Positions 1-9,162 of a DNA stretch of 58,086 nucleotides are shown piece after piece. The stretch is taken from the NCBI GenBank assembly GCA_023423065.1, contig JAFAGC010000073.1, forward strand, positions 1 to 58,086, read 5' to 3'. The number at the start of each line of letters is the position of its first letter. The stretch's first letter is position 1. The translations under genes and the position numbers were made by a program. This stretch comes from Pseudomonadota bacterium. Its GTDB lineage: Bacteria; Pseudomonadota; Gammaproteobacteria; Steroidobacterales; Steroidobacteraceae. The notes beneath the pieces are model-generated. The model made no database searches. It saw only the letters and a list, made by a program, of their open reading frames with translations, and had not been told where the DNA came from.

Positions 1-1500
1 GCCACGGCGCGCGCCGCCCAACCGGTGCCGGAACCGCCACTGCGGGCGCCCGCTCCACCGCGCACGGCTCCGCCGCCGCCGCGCACCACATCCGATACCG
101 GGCGCATGCGTATGCCTGCGCCGCCACCGACGACGTCCGATACCGGACGCATGCGCATGCCTGCGCCGCCGCCGACCACGTCCGACACCGGACGCATGCG
201 CGCCCCGCTGCCGCCGCGCACGACTTCCGACACCGGACGCATGCGCGCTCCCGCGCCACCGGCGCAGGCCATTCCGCCGATGCCCATGCCATCCCCCATG
301 GCGCCTGCCTCTTCCGCGCCGCTGCGCGACATGGGGTGGACACCCGAAGTCGCGCCCAGCGAGGACGATTTCGCCGAGATCGCCGCGCAGGCCCGGCTCG
401 GCGTGCAGCAGAAGGCAGCCGACGAAGCCTCGCGCCGCAAGCGCACGCGTTTGTTGGCGGCCGGCGGCATTGCCGTCGCGGTCGCCGCCGCGCTCGTGTT
501 CCTGATCGAATCGTTCTACGACCCGGAGGCGCGGGCGCGCGAACGCGCGATCGCCCAGGAAGTGGAACGGATGGCCGAGCAGCAGAAGGTCACCGACAAC
601 CTCACGCGCATCGAGGTCGACATCGAAAGCGCGATCATGAAGAACGATTTCGCCGCGGCACGCACCTCGCTCGCCGAGCTCGTGGCGAAGTCGCCCGAAC
701 ACCCGCGCCGCGCATTCCTGCAGGCCTCGATCGAGCGCGCCGCGGAACTCGCCAGACTCGAGGCGCAGAAATCCGCGCTCGTCGCGCAGACCGAGCGTTC
801 GGCTCCGAAACGCGAAGCGCCGCGCGAGGAACGCGTGACGCCGCGACAGCCGGAGCGTTCGACGCCGCGTTCGCGCGACGACGACCGGACCCGCATCGCT
901 TCCAATACTTCGCAACGCGTCTATGGCGCGCCGATCGGCGAAGCGCCGCGTGCCACGCTGCCGCTCGACGCGCCGATCAACGCGACGCCGACGACCACGA
1001 TGCGCCCGCCGGACAACTCGTTCCCCGGACGTACCGTGGAAGCATCCGATGGAGCATTGCGCTCCGGGGTCTTCACACCGGGCGGTGCTCCGGCCGCGCC
1101 CGCGCAGCCTTCCACACAGGCTTCCACGCAGGCGTCGACCCCGGCCACGAACGGCCCCGCGGGCTCCGCGGTGGTGTCGCCGCTGCCCGCCGCCCCGGCC
1201 CCGGCACCCGCGGTTCCCGCGGCGGTGGACGTCGTCCCGGCCAAACTAGTCAAGCGCGTGGCGCCGGTGGCGCCCGCGAACACGCCGCCGAAGTCCCGCG
1301 GACAGGTCGTCGTGCAATTCGAGATCGGCCTGAACGGCAAGGTCTCCGACATCGAAGTCGTGGAATCCGAGCCGCGCGGCGTGTTCGACGACGCCGTGCG
1401 CGATGCCGTGCGCAAGTGGGTCTACGAGCCGCGCAGGGAAAACGGCGCCGCCGTGGTTTCCAAGGGCCAGGCGCGGTTGGTGTTCGAACCGGCGAAGTAA
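1..1500 (+). CDS. TonB C-terminal domain protein, 5' end outside window
   Basis: The frame is open from base 1, so the true start probably lies upstream; a GTG at 25 is the first internal candidate. Order of parts: a Pro/Ala-rich region with four copies of a 15-residue repeat, a charged stretch, one membrane segment (about nt 460-520, AAGGIAVAVAAALVFLIESF), a coiled charged region with TPR-like spacing, a long Pro/Ala/Thr linker, and a C-terminal TonB domain ending in RKWVYEPRRENG followed by a beta strand. The family transfers proton-motive energy to, or contacts, outer-membrane partners across the periplasm. The long N-terminal part before the membrane segment is unusual for classical TonB, and suggests a cytoplasmic regulatory region or a TonB-like protein with another role. 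No exbBD genes are visible here. Confidence 0.8.
   Translation, partial: ATARAAQPVPEPPLRAPAPPRTAPPPPRTTSDTGRMRMPAPPPTTSDTGRMRMPAPPPTTSDTGRMRAPLPPRTTSDTGRMRAPAPPAQAIPPMPMPSPMAPASSAPLRDMGWTPEVAPSEDDFAEIAAQARLGVQQKAADEASRRKRTRLLAAGGIAVAVAAALVFLIESFYDPEARARERAIAQEVERMAEQQKVTDNLTRIEVDIESAIMKNDFAAARTSLAELVAKSPEHPRRAFLQASIERAAELARLEAQKSALVAQTERSAPKREAPREERVTPRQPERSTPRSRDDDRTRIASNTSQRVYGAPIGEAPRATLPLDAPINATPTTTMRPPDNSFPGRTVEASDGALRSGVFTPGGAPAAPAQPSTQASTQASTPATNGPAGSAVVSPLPAAPAPAPAVPAAVDVVPAKLVKRVAPVAPANTPPKSRGQVVVQFEIGLNGKVSDIEVVESEPRGVFDDAVRDAVRKWVYEPRRENGAAVVSKGQARLVFEPAK
85..264 (+). repeat. Four tandem 45-bp coding repeats
   Basis: Four consecutive 45-bp units encode TTSDTGRMRMPAPPP, the same again, TTSDTGRMRAPLPPR and TTSDTGRMRAPAPPA. 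The first nine residues of the unit are invariant and only the Pro-rich tail drifts. Being in frame and a multiple of three, copy number could vary without breaking the gene. Confidence 0.9.
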
Positions 1501-1508
1501 GCGGGTTG

Positions 1509-1530
1509 GTGCCGGGTGAGAACCCGGCAC
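1509..1530. terminator. Hairpin between convergent genes
   Basis: A perfect 9-bp stem (GTGCCGGGT / ACCCGGCAC) closes a GAGA loop in the 37-bp gap between the TonB-like gene and lpdA, which converge. There is no clear T-run on either side, so termination is plausible from position but not proven by sequence. Confidence 0.5.
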
Positions 1531-1537
1531 GAACCGG

Positions 1538-2965
1538 TTATTTGTTGATGTTGTCGATCGCGCGCTTGTCGGCGGCGAGCGCAGCTTCGTGCAGCGCTTC
1601 GGACAATGTCGGATGTGCGTGGATCGTGCGCTGCAGGTCCTCGCTGCTCGCCGAGTATTCCATCGCCAGCACGGCTTCCGCGATCAGCTCGCCCGCGAGC
1701 GGGCCGATGATGTGCACACCCAGGATCTCGTCGTCGTCCTGAGCGGCAATCAGCTTCACGAATCCCGCCGTCGATTCCATGGCGCGCGCGCGGCCGCTGG
1801 CCGCGAACGGGAACTGGCCGACCTTGTAAGCCCGGCCGCTGGCGCGCACCTGCTCCTCGGTCTGGCCGACCCACGCGATCTCCGGGTGCGTGTAGATGAC
1901 CGACGGGATCACGTCGTAGTTCATGTGGCCGTACTTGCCGGCGATCAGGTCGCCGACCATGACGCCCTCGTCCTTCGCCTTGTGCGCGAGCATCGGGCCG
2001 CGCACGCAGTCGCCCACGGCCCAGACGTTCTCGGCGGTGGTCTTGCAGTGATCGTCGACCTTGATGAAACCGCGTTCGTCGATTTGCACGCCCGTGCCGT
2101 CCGCGAGCAATTCCTTCGTGTACGGACGGCGGCCGACGCAGACGATGAGCTTGTCGACGTCGAGGGTCTGACTACCCGACGCATCGGAATAGCTGACTTC
2201 GACGCCCGTCGCGGTCGATTTCGCGCCCGAGACTTTCGCGCCGAGCTTGATGTCGAGACCCTGCTTCTTGAAGTGCCGCGCGGCTTCCTTCGCGAGGCCC
2301 TGGTCGGCGACCGCGAGGAAGGTGTCGAGCGCCTCGAGGACGACGACTTCCGATCCCAGGCGGCGCCACACGCTGCCGAGCTCGAGGCCGATGACGCCCG
2401 CGCCGACGACGGCGAGCTTCTTCGGCACGCTCTCCAGATCGAGCGCGCCCCAGTTGTCGATGATGTTCTTGCCGTCGAACTTCATGCTCGGAAGTTCGGT
2501 CGGGATCGAGCCCGAGGCGAGCACGATGTGTTTCGCGCTCAGCGTCTCCTTCTTGCCGTCGTGCGCGGTGAATTCCACCTTGCGCCCGGGCAGTAGTTTG
2601 CCGTGGCCCTGCAGCGCGGTGACGCCCGCGCTCTTGAGCAGCATCGCGATGCCGTTGGTGCTCGCCTTGACGATGCCCGTCTTGCGCTTCTGCATCTGGG
2701 CGACGTCGAACTCGACGCTTCCGACCTTGATGCCATGCGCGCCGAGCTCGCCCTTCGTCTTGACGTAAAGCTCGCTCGATTCGAGCAGCGCCTTCGAGGG
2801 AATGCAGCCCGCGTTCGTGCAGGTGCCGCCGAACACGGCCGAGCCGTCCTTGTTCTTCCACTCGTCGATGCAGGCGACCTTGAGCTTGTTCTGCGCCGCG
2901 CGAATGGCCGCGGGATAACCGGCGGGACCCCCGCCGATCACGATGACGTCGTATTCGTTAGCCAA
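1538..2965 (-). CDS. lpdA: Dihydrolipoyl dehydrogenase (E3)
   Basis: FAD/NAD disulfide oxidoreductase that reoxidises the dihydrolipoyl group of the E2 subunit and passes electrons to NAD+. The FAD-binding GGGPAG lies at residues 11-16 and the redox disulfide CTNAGC at Cys49/Cys54. A second dinucleotide fold (GAGVIGLELG) and the C-terminal HAHPTLSE active-site His/Glu pair are present. The length of 475 aa is normal. The start is a TTG with a GGAGG Shine-Dalgarno 9 nt upstream. Last gene of the sucA-sucB-lpdA operon, 22 nt after sucB, so it is probably dedicated to 2-oxoglutarate dehydrogenase, although E3 can be shared with pyruvate dehydrogenase. Confidence 0.95.
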   Translation of the reverse strand: MANEYDVIVIGGGPAGYPAAIRAAQNKLKVACIDEWKNKDGSAVFGGTCTNAGCIPSKALLESSELYVKTKGELGAHGIKVGSVEFDVAQMQKRKTGIVKASTNGIAMLLKSAGVTALQGHGKLLPGRKVEFTAHDGKKETLSAKHIVLASGSIPTELPSMKFDGKNIIDNWGALDLESVPKKLAVVGAGVIGLELGSVWRRLGSEVVVLEALDTFLAVADQGLAKEAARHFKKQGLDIKLGAKVSGAKSTATGVEVSYSDASGSQTLDVDKLIVCVGRRPYTKELLADGTGVQIDERGFIKVDDHCKTTAENVWAVGDCVRGPMLAHKAKDEGVMVGDLIAGKYGHMNYDVIPSVIYTHPEIAWVGQTEEQVRASGRAYKVGQFPFAASGRARAMESTAGFVKLIAAQDDDEILGVHIIGPLAGELIAEAVLAMEYSASSEDLQRTIHAHPTLSEALHEAALAADKRAIDNINK

Positions 2966-2987
2966 CTCTAAAGTCCTCCGAGGGGCC

Positions 2988-4229
2988 TCAAACGCCGAGC
3001 AGCAGGCGTGCCGGATCTTCCAGCGCGTCCTTGATGGTCACGAGGAATTGGACCGCCTCGCGGCCGTCGATGATGCGATGGTCGTAGCTCAGCGCCACGT
3101 ACATCATCGGGCGGATCTCGATCTGGCCGTTCACGACGACCGGGCGTTCCTTCGTGGCGTGCATGCCGAGAATCGCGCTCTGCGGCATGTTGACGATCGG
3201 AGTGGACAGCAGCGAGCCGAACGTGCCGCCGTTGGTGATCGAGAACGTGCCGCCGGTGAGGTCCTCGAGCGTGATCTTGCCTTCGCGCGCCTTCACCGCG
3301 AACGCGCCGATGTTCTTCTCGATGTCGGCGTAGCTCTGCAGGTCTACGTCGCGTAATACAGGAACCATGAGGCCCTTTTCCGTCGACACCGCGACGCCGA
3401 TGTCGTAGTACTCGTGGTAGACGATGTCGTTGCCTTCGACCGAGGCGTTGACCACCGGGAATTTCTTGAGCGCTTCGACCGCGGCCTTGATGAAGAACGA
3501 CATGAAGCCGAGCTTCACGCCGTGTTTCTTCTCGAAGCCGTCCTTGTACTTCGCGCGCAGGTCCATGACCGCCTTGAGGTCGATCTCGTTGAACGTCGTA
3601 AGCTGCGCCTGCGTCTGCTGCGCTTCGAGCAGCCGCTCGGCGATGCGCGCACGCAGCCGCGTCATCGGCACGCGCTGATCCTGCCGGCCCGCGGCGCCGG
3701 CCGGCTTGTCACCACCCGCCGCCCTGGCGGCAGGTTTGTCGCCACCGGCCGCCTTGGCGGCCGGAGTATCGAGATACTCGACCACATCACCCTTCGTGAT
3801 GCGTCCATCCTTTCCGGTCGCGGGAATCTTCGCCGGATCGAGCTGCTTCTCCTCGACCATGCGGCGCACGGACGGCGCGAGTTTGTCGCCGTGTTCGCCC
3901 TTCGCGGGCGCGGCGGGTGCGGTCGGCTTCGAAGCGGTAGGAGCGGCCGCGGCGGGCTTCGCCGGCGCCGGAGCCGGCGCGGAGGCAGCGGCGCCTTCTT
4001 CGAGGATCGCGAGCACCTGGCCGCTCGTCACGGTGGTACCGGCCGCGATGCGCAGTTCCTTGATCACTCCCGTGACCGGCGCGGGCACCTCGAGCACGAC
4101 CTTGTCGGTCTCGAGATCCGCGAGGTTTTCGTCGCGCGTCACGGCCTGTCCGACCTGCTTGTGCCAGTTGACGAGCGTGGCGTCGGCGACCGACTCGGGT
4201 AGTTGGGGAACCTTGATTTCAATTGCCAT
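2988..4229 (-). CDS. sucB: Dihydrolipoyllysine succinyltransferase (E2)
   Basis: Core subunit of 2-oxoglutarate dehydrogenase; it transfers the succinyl group from lipoamide to CoA. The N-terminal lipoyl domain has DLETDKVVLEV with the lipoylated Lys at about residue 43. An Ala/Pro linker is followed by a peripheral-subunit-binding domain (about 115-155, APSVRRMVEE) and then a short linker with two AAGGDKPA repeats. The C-terminal catalytic domain carries SYDHRIIDG (His and Asp catalytic). The 413-aa length is typical. ATG start with GAGGA about 6 nt upstream, 9 nt after sucA, so the two are co-translated. Confidence 0.95.
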   Translation of the reverse strand: MAIEIKVPQLPESVADATLVNWHKQVGQAVTRDENLADLETDKVVLEVPAPVTGVIKELRIAAGTTVTSGQVLAILEEGAAASAPAPAPAKPAAAAPTASKPTAPAAPAKGEHGDKLAPSVRRMVEEKQLDPAKIPATGKDGRITKGDVVEYLDTPAAKAAGGDKPAARAAGGDKPAGAAGRQDQRVPMTRLRARIAERLLEAQQTQAQLTTFNEIDLKAVMDLRAKYKDGFEKKHGVKLGFMSFFIKAAVEALKKFPVVNASVEGNDIVYHEYYDIGVAVSTEKGLMVPVLRDVDLQSYADIEKNIGAFAVKAREGKITLEDLTGGTFSITNGGTFGSLLSTPIVNMPQSAILGMHATKERPVVVNGQIEIRPMMYVALSYDHRIIDGREAVQFLVTIKDALEDPARLLLGV

Positions 4230-4238
4230 GGGCTTTCC

Positions 4239-7139
4239 TCAGCGGGACGTGGCGGCCGCGGCGGGAGCCGGCGTCACCGTGAGGCGCTTGGTTTCGCGCG
4301 CTCCGTCTTCTTTGTTGGTCGCCGTCAGCGCAGCCTCGATGAGGCCGCGTTGCTCGGCGTCGTGAATCTTCGTGATGCCGGTGGCCGGAGCCGCGGCGGG
4401 CGGACGGCCCGCGTACAGCAGCTCGCGCTTGCCGACCAGCGTCTGCAGGCGGTGGCGGATCTGGTACCACGCGCCCTGGTTCTGCGGCTCTTCCTGGCAC
4501 CAGACGACTTCGCGGGCGTTCGGATATCGCGCGATCATCGCCTCGGTCTCCGCGACCGGGAACGGATAGAGCTGCTCGACGCGCACCAGCGCCACGTCGT
4601 GCTGATTCGACGCGCGACGCGCCTTGAGCAGGTCGAAGTACACCTTGCCCGAGCACATCACGACGCGATGCACGTTCGCGGGCTTGACCTGGCTATCTAC
4701 CTCGTCGATGACCGTCGCGAACTCGCCGCTCACGAGATCCTCGAGCGAGGACACCGACAATTCGTGACGCAGCAGGCTCTTCGGCGTCATCACGATGAGC
4801 GGCTTGCGCAGGGAACGCAGGATCTGCCGGCGCAGCATGTGGAACATCTGCGCGGGCGTCGACGGCACGCACACCGCCATGTTGTTCTCGGCGCAGAGTT
4901 GCAGGAAGCGCTCGAGGCGCGCCGAGGAATGCTCGGGGCCCTGGCCTTCGTAGCCATGCGGCAGCAGCAGCGTGAGACCGCAGAGCCGGCCCCACTTCGC
5001 TTCGCCCGAGCTGATGAACTGGTCGATGATGACCTGCGCGCCGTTCACGAAATCGCCGAACTGCGCTTCCCAGATCACGAGCGACGAGGGATCCGTCGTC
5101 GAATATCCGTACTCGAATCCGAGCACGGCCTCTTCCGACAGCACCGAGTCCGTGACCTGGAACGACGGCTGCCGCTCCGCGAGGTGCTGCAGCGGGATGT
5201 AACGCTCGCCCGTGGTCTGGTCGTGCAGCACCGCGTGACGATGGAAGAACGTGCCGCGCCCGGAGTCCTGGCCGGTCAGTCGGATCGCATTGCCTTCCTC
5301 GAGGATGGTCGCGTACGCCAGCGTTTCGGCGCAGCCCCAGTCGAGCGGCATGTCGCCGTTCAGCATCTTCACGCGATTGGCCATGACCTGCGCCACGCGC
5401 GCGTGGAGCGAAATGCTCGACGGGTAACGTGTGATGGCCGCGCCGAGACGCTTGAGCCGCGCCATGTCGCCGAGGCCGCGCACGCGTTCGGTCCAGTCGT
5501 TGCCGGCGTACTTGGTCCAGTCGACCGTGTACTTGTTGCCGATCATGCCGAGTGACGCACGCGCCTGCGGCCGCCCCTCGTCGAGGCCCTGGCGGTAGGT
5601 CTCCACGAAACCCGACGCATCGGCCTCGCTCAGCACGCCCGCGGCCACGAGCCGGTCGGCGTAGATCTTGCGTGTGGTCGGATGCTTGCGGATGACCTGG
5701 TACATCACCGGCTGCGTGGCGGACGGCTCGTCCGCCTCGTTGTGACCGTGCCGGCGATAACACACGAGATCGATCACGACGTCCTTGTGGAACTGCTGCC
5801 GATACTTGAGCGCGAGTCGCGTCACGAACACGACCGCATCCGGATCGTCGGCGTTCACGTGGAAGATCGGCGTCTCGAGCATCTTCGCGACGTCCGAGCA
5901 ATACATCGTCGAACGCGTGTCGCGCGGATCGGAGGTCGTGAAGCCGACCTGGTTGTTCACGATGATGTGCACGGTGCCGCCCGTGTAGAACGCGCGCGCC
6001 TGCGAGAGCTGCAGCGTTTCCATCACGACGCCCTGGCCGGCGAAGGCCGCGTCGCCGTGGATCTGGATCGGCAGAACCTGCGAGCCGGTGGTGTCGCCGC
6101 GCCGCTCCTGGCGCGCGCGCACCGAGCCTTCGACCACGGGATTGACCACTTCGAGGTGCGAAGGATTGAACGCGAGGGCCACGTGGACGTTGCCGCCCGG
6201 CGTGCGCAGGTCGGCCGAGAAGCCCTTGTGGTACTTCACGTCGCCCGAGCCCTGCATGTGCGCGGTGTCGTAGTTGCCTTCGAATTCGCTGAACAGCACG
6301 GACGGCGACTTGCCGAGCACGTTCACGAGCACGTTGAGCCGGCCGCGATGCGCCATGCCGATCACGCATTCTTCGACACCCTGCTCGCCACCGCGCTGGA
6401 TGAGGCAATCGAGCAGCGGAATCAGCGAGTCGCCGCCTTCGAGCGAGAAACGCTTCTGGCCGACGTACTTGGTGTGGAGGTAACGCTCGAGGCCTTCGGC
6501 GGCCGAGAGCTGCCAGAGGATGTTCTTCTGTTCCTCGGTAGTCAGCTTGCCCGTCAGGCGGCCGACCAGGTACTGGTCCTGCAGCCAGAGGCGCTCCTCG
6601 GTGTTCGATACGTGCGCGAACTCCGCGCCGATCGTGCCGCAGTAGGCGTATTCGAGCTGCGAGATTATGTCGCGCAGTTTCTGGCGCGGCGCGATCTCGG
6701 TCGGGCGCGCGCCGGTGAAGAATTCGGTGTCGAGGTCGGACTCGCTGAGTCCGAAGTAGCCGAGCTCGAGGACCCGCGGTCGCTCGCGCCGGGTGAGACC
6801 CAGTGGATCGAGGTTCGCGACGAGATGGCCGCGGTTCGCGTAGATCTGCACGAGTCGCGAGACGGCGCCCTGCTTGGCGGCGGCGTCGGAAGCAGGAGCC
6901 GTGCCCGATGGCGCGGCGGCGATGCGCGGGCGCGTGGCGCGCTGCGCGATTCCGGCCTGGATGGCTGAATGGATCTGCTCGCGCCCACCATCGGGGCGGA
7001 TTTTCGAGAAGAAGTCACGCCAGCGTGGCTCTACGCTCTGGGGGTCTGCTAGAAACTGTTCGTACAGGGCTTCGACATAGGGAGCGTTGCCGCCGGACAG
7101 CGGCGTAGATGCCAACAGCTCGCGAAGGCTTGTGGCCAT
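4239..7139 (-). CDS. sucA: 2-oxoglutarate dehydrogenase E1 component
   Basis: Thiamine-diphosphate-dependent decarboxylase that starts the 2-oxoglutarate dehydrogenase reaction of the TCA cycle. The product begins MATSLRELLAST and continues with the family's N-terminal E2-interaction motif (YVEALYEQFLADPQSV). It carries FNPSHLEVVNPVVEG and YRRHGHNEADEPS in the cofactor region and a transketolase-type C-terminal half. The 966-aa length is usual. I chose the ATG at 7139, with AAGGA 11 nt upstream; an in-frame TTG at 7178 would add 13 residues that do not look like the family. First gene of the operon. sucCD and sdh are not in the window. Confidence 0.95.
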   Translation of the reverse strand: MATSLRELLASTPLSGGNAPYVEALYEQFLADPQSVEPRWRDFFSKIRPDGGREQIHSAIQAGIAQRATRPRIAAAPSGTAPASDAAAKQGAVSRLVQIYANRGHLVANLDPLGLTRRERPRVLELGYFGLSESDLDTEFFTGARPTEIAPRQKLRDIISQLEYAYCGTIGAEFAHVSNTEERLWLQDQYLVGRLTGKLTTEEQKNILWQLSAAEGLERYLHTKYVGQKRFSLEGGDSLIPLLDCLIQRGGEQGVEECVIGMAHRGRLNVLVNVLGKSPSVLFSEFEGNYDTAHMQGSGDVKYHKGFSADLRTPGGNVHVALAFNPSHLEVVNPVVEGSVRARQERRGDTTGSQVLPIQIHGDAAFAGQGVVMETLQLSQARAFYTGGTVHIIVNNQVGFTTSDPRDTRSTMYCSDVAKMLETPIFHVNADDPDAVVFVTRLALKYRQQFHKDVVIDLVCYRRHGHNEADEPSATQPVMYQVIRKHPTTRKIYADRLVAAGVLSEADASGFVETYRQGLDEGRPQARASLGMIGNKYTVDWTKYAGNDWTERVRGLGDMARLKRLGAAITRYPSSISLHARVAQVMANRVKMLNGDMPLDWGCAETLAYATILEEGNAIRLTGQDSGRGTFFHRHAVLHDQTTGERYIPLQHLAERQPSFQVTDSVLSEEAVLGFEYGYSTTDPSSLVIWEAQFGDFVNGAQVIIDQFISSGEAKWGRLCGLTLLLPHGYEGQGPEHSSARLERFLQLCAENNMAVCVPSTPAQMFHMLRRQILRSLRKPLIVMTPKSLLRHELSVSSLEDLVSGEFATVIDEVDSQVKPANVHRVVMCSGKVYFDLLKARRASNQHDVALVRVEQLYPFPVAETEAMIARYPNAREVVWCQEEPQNQGAWYQIRHRLQTLVGKRELLYAGRPPAAAPATGITKIHDAEQRGLIEAALTATNKEDGARETKRLTVTPAPAAAATSR

Positions 7140-7231
7140 ACGAGAAAAAATCCTTGTGGACTCAAGGTCCTGGATCAATGAGGGGGCGGTATGTTAGCCG
7201 AACCGGCCCGCTGCCGGAAGGCGAACAGGCC

Positions 7232-7693
7232 CTATAACTGGGGCGTGTTACGTAAAAGCCAAACCTCGTATCCCACGAGGACGGCGTAGCCAGCCAGGAC
7301 GACATACAGGACGACGCCTACACCCACGGAACCGAAGACCCTGAGGCGGGCGAACGCGGTCAGAACCACCACTCCCAGGATGGTGAGCCCCAGTTTCACG
7401 ATGGCGAAATCATGGCCCGAACCGGTCACCAGCAGGGCCATGACGGGATTGATCTCGGTCGCGCCGCGCCCCAGCAGCGTCAATGTCAGGATGGCGTCCG
7501 TTACGCACAGCAGGAGGATCAGGATGGTCGTCACCAGCCACTGCGGGTGAAACCAGTCCGTCACGACCATGTGCCGTTCGTTGCCTCGTCGTGGTGCAAT
7601 CCGGCGACGTTCGAAGTTTCCACGCCAGAGGGCGCGCGAAATGGACTTGCGCCGTTCCGTGGCGACGCGTCGTTCTTGTTGTTGTGCGTTCAT
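7232..7693 (-). CDS. DUF5658 membrane protein
   Basis: Small integral membrane protein of unknown function. A basic, Arg-rich cytoplasmic N-terminus (about 45 residues, with ERRRIAPRRG) precedes three to four hydrophobic segments. The pattern CVTDAILTLTLLGRGATEINPVM is the recognisable DUF5658 signature (family recognition from memory). GGAGAGG directly abuts the ATG, which is closer than usual. It sits between sucA and guaD, transcribed with sucA polarity and divergent from guaD, and has no obvious functional link to either. Confidence 0.7.
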   Translation of the reverse strand: MNAQQQERRVATERRKSISRALWRGNFERRRIAPRRGNERHMVVTDWFHPQWLVTTILILLLCVTDAILTLTLLGRGATEINPVMALLVTGSGHDFAIVKLGLTILGVVVLTAFARLRVFGSVGVGVVLYVVLAGYAVLVGYEVWLLRNTPQL

Positions 7694-7779
7694 CCTCTCC
7701 GCATTCTATGAATGACGCCGAGCGATGCGCCCCTATCTGGAGCAATCGCGTGTGAGCCAGGTCGCATTTCAGGAGGCAC

Positions 7780-9111
7780 GTGAAAGACGAGATGCGTTTC
7801 GTTAAACAGTCCGACGCCGATGTCGCCGTCACCGCCATTCGCGGACCCGCGCTCACGTTCACGGGCGATGTGTTCGGCGAAGGCGCGGGCGCGATGCGTT
7901 ACGAGAGTGATGCATTGATCGGTATCTCGGGCGGAAAGATCACGCACTTCGGACCCGCGTCCTCGGTCCGGGACGAACTACCGCCGGGCACGCCGGTGAA
8001 GGAATACGGCAAGGACAGCTTGATCCTGCCCGGCTTCATCGATTGCCACGTCCACTATCCGCAGACGCAGATCATCGGCGCGTATGGCGAGCAATTGCTC
8101 GACTGGCTCGAGAAATACACGTTCGTTGCCGAGCAGGAGTTCGCGGACGAGGCGCACGCGCGCTCGGTCGCCGAAGTGTTTCTCGATGAATGCCTGCGCA
8201 ACGGCACGACCACGGTTGCGACGTTCTGCACCGTGCATGCCCACAGCGTCGACGCGTTATTCGAAGCCGCGGCGAGTCGCGGCATGCGCACGATCGCCGG
8301 CAAGTGCCTCATGGATCGCAACTGTCCGCCCGCGCTCAGCGATACCGCGCAGCGCGGGTATGACGAGTCGAAGGCCCTGATCGATCGCTGGCATGGCAAG
8401 GGGCGCGCGTCGTATGCGATCACGCCGCGGTTCGCGCCCTCATCCACGCCCGGGCAGATGGAGATGGCCGGCGCATTGTGGAAGGAGCGGCCTGGTACGT
8501 ATCTGCAGTCGCACGTATCCGAGAACCGCGCGGAGGTGGAGTTCGCGCGCAAGGTTTATCCGGAGCGGTCGGGTTACCTCGACATCTACGATCACTACGG
8601 GCAACTCGGGCCGCGTGCGATCTACGGGCATGGCATCTATCTGGATGAGAACGAACTCGCGCGCATGCACGAAAGCGGCACGGCCATCGCGCACTGCCCT
8701 ACCTCGAACATGTTCCTGGGTAGCGGGTTGTTCGACTTGAAGAATGCGCTGAAGTCACCTCGCCCGGTGCGCGTGGGCCTCGCGACGGACGTCGGCGCGG
8801 GGACATCGCTCTCGATGCTCGAGACCATGAGCGCGGCGTACAAGACCGCGCAGCTCAACGGGAATTCGTTGAGCGCGATCGAGGCGTTTTACCTTGCGAC
8901 GCGCGGCGCGGCGCGCGCGCTGTACCTGGAAGACAGGATCGGCAGCATCACGGCCGGCATGGAAGCGGACCTGATCGTGCTGAATCTGAAGAGCACGCCG
9001 ATGATCGACTTCCGCATGCGCAGATGCGAGTCGTTCGAAGAAGCCTTGTTCGTGCAGATGACGATGGCGGATTCCCGAGCGATCGCCGACACGATTGTCG
9101 GAGGTAGCTAG
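7780..9111 (+). CDS. guaD: Guanine deaminase
   Basis: Amidohydrolase that converts guanine to xanthine and ammonia in purine salvage or catabolism. It shows the metal-binding HxH in PGFIDCHVHYPQTQ, the second-shell GHGIYL, the family-specific CPTSNMFLGSGLF and a metal Asp in ATDVGAG. At 443 aa it is close to the E. coli enzyme. The GTG start has a strong AGGAGG only 3 nt upstream; an ATG at 7792 would be 15 nt away, so neither spacing is ideal. No xanthine dehydrogenase or allantoin genes adjoin it. The ammonia-yielding role fits the nitrogen-scavenging theme of the window. Confidence 0.92.
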   Translation: MKDEMRFVKQSDADVAVTAIRGPALTFTGDVFGEGAGAMRYESDALIGISGGKITHFGPASSVRDELPPGTPVKEYGKDSLILPGFIDCHVHYPQTQIIGAYGEQLLDWLEKYTFVAEQEFADEAHARSVAEVFLDECLRNGTTTVATFCTVHAHSVDALFEAAASRGMRTIAGKCLMDRNCPPALSDTAQRGYDESKALIDRWHGKGRASYAITPRFAPSSTPGQMEMAGALWKERPGTYLQSHVSENRAEVEFARKVYPERSGYLDIYDHYGQLGPRAIYGHGIYLDENELARMHESGTAIAHCPTSNMFLGSGLFDLKNALKSPRPVRVGLATDVGAGTSLSMLETMSAAYKTAQLNGNSLSAIEAFYLATRGAARALYLEDRIGSITAGMEADLIVLNLKSTPMIDFRMRRCESFEEALFVQMTMADSRAIADTIVGGS

Positions 9112-9162
9112 CCGAATGGTTCCCCGGTGGGAAGCGAACCCACGAAACACACTTACGAAGCC

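Noticed and set aside
85..264. Regular 45-bp direct repeats as a possible CRISPR array
   Set aside because: The repeats are contiguous, with no unique spacers, and are in frame within a protein; no cas genes are present.
7711..7719. AATGACGCC upstream of guaD, resembling half of the CGTCAAATGACGCC site near the porin gene
   Set aside because: Only a half-site of 9 bp without the inverted partner; expected by chance at this length.
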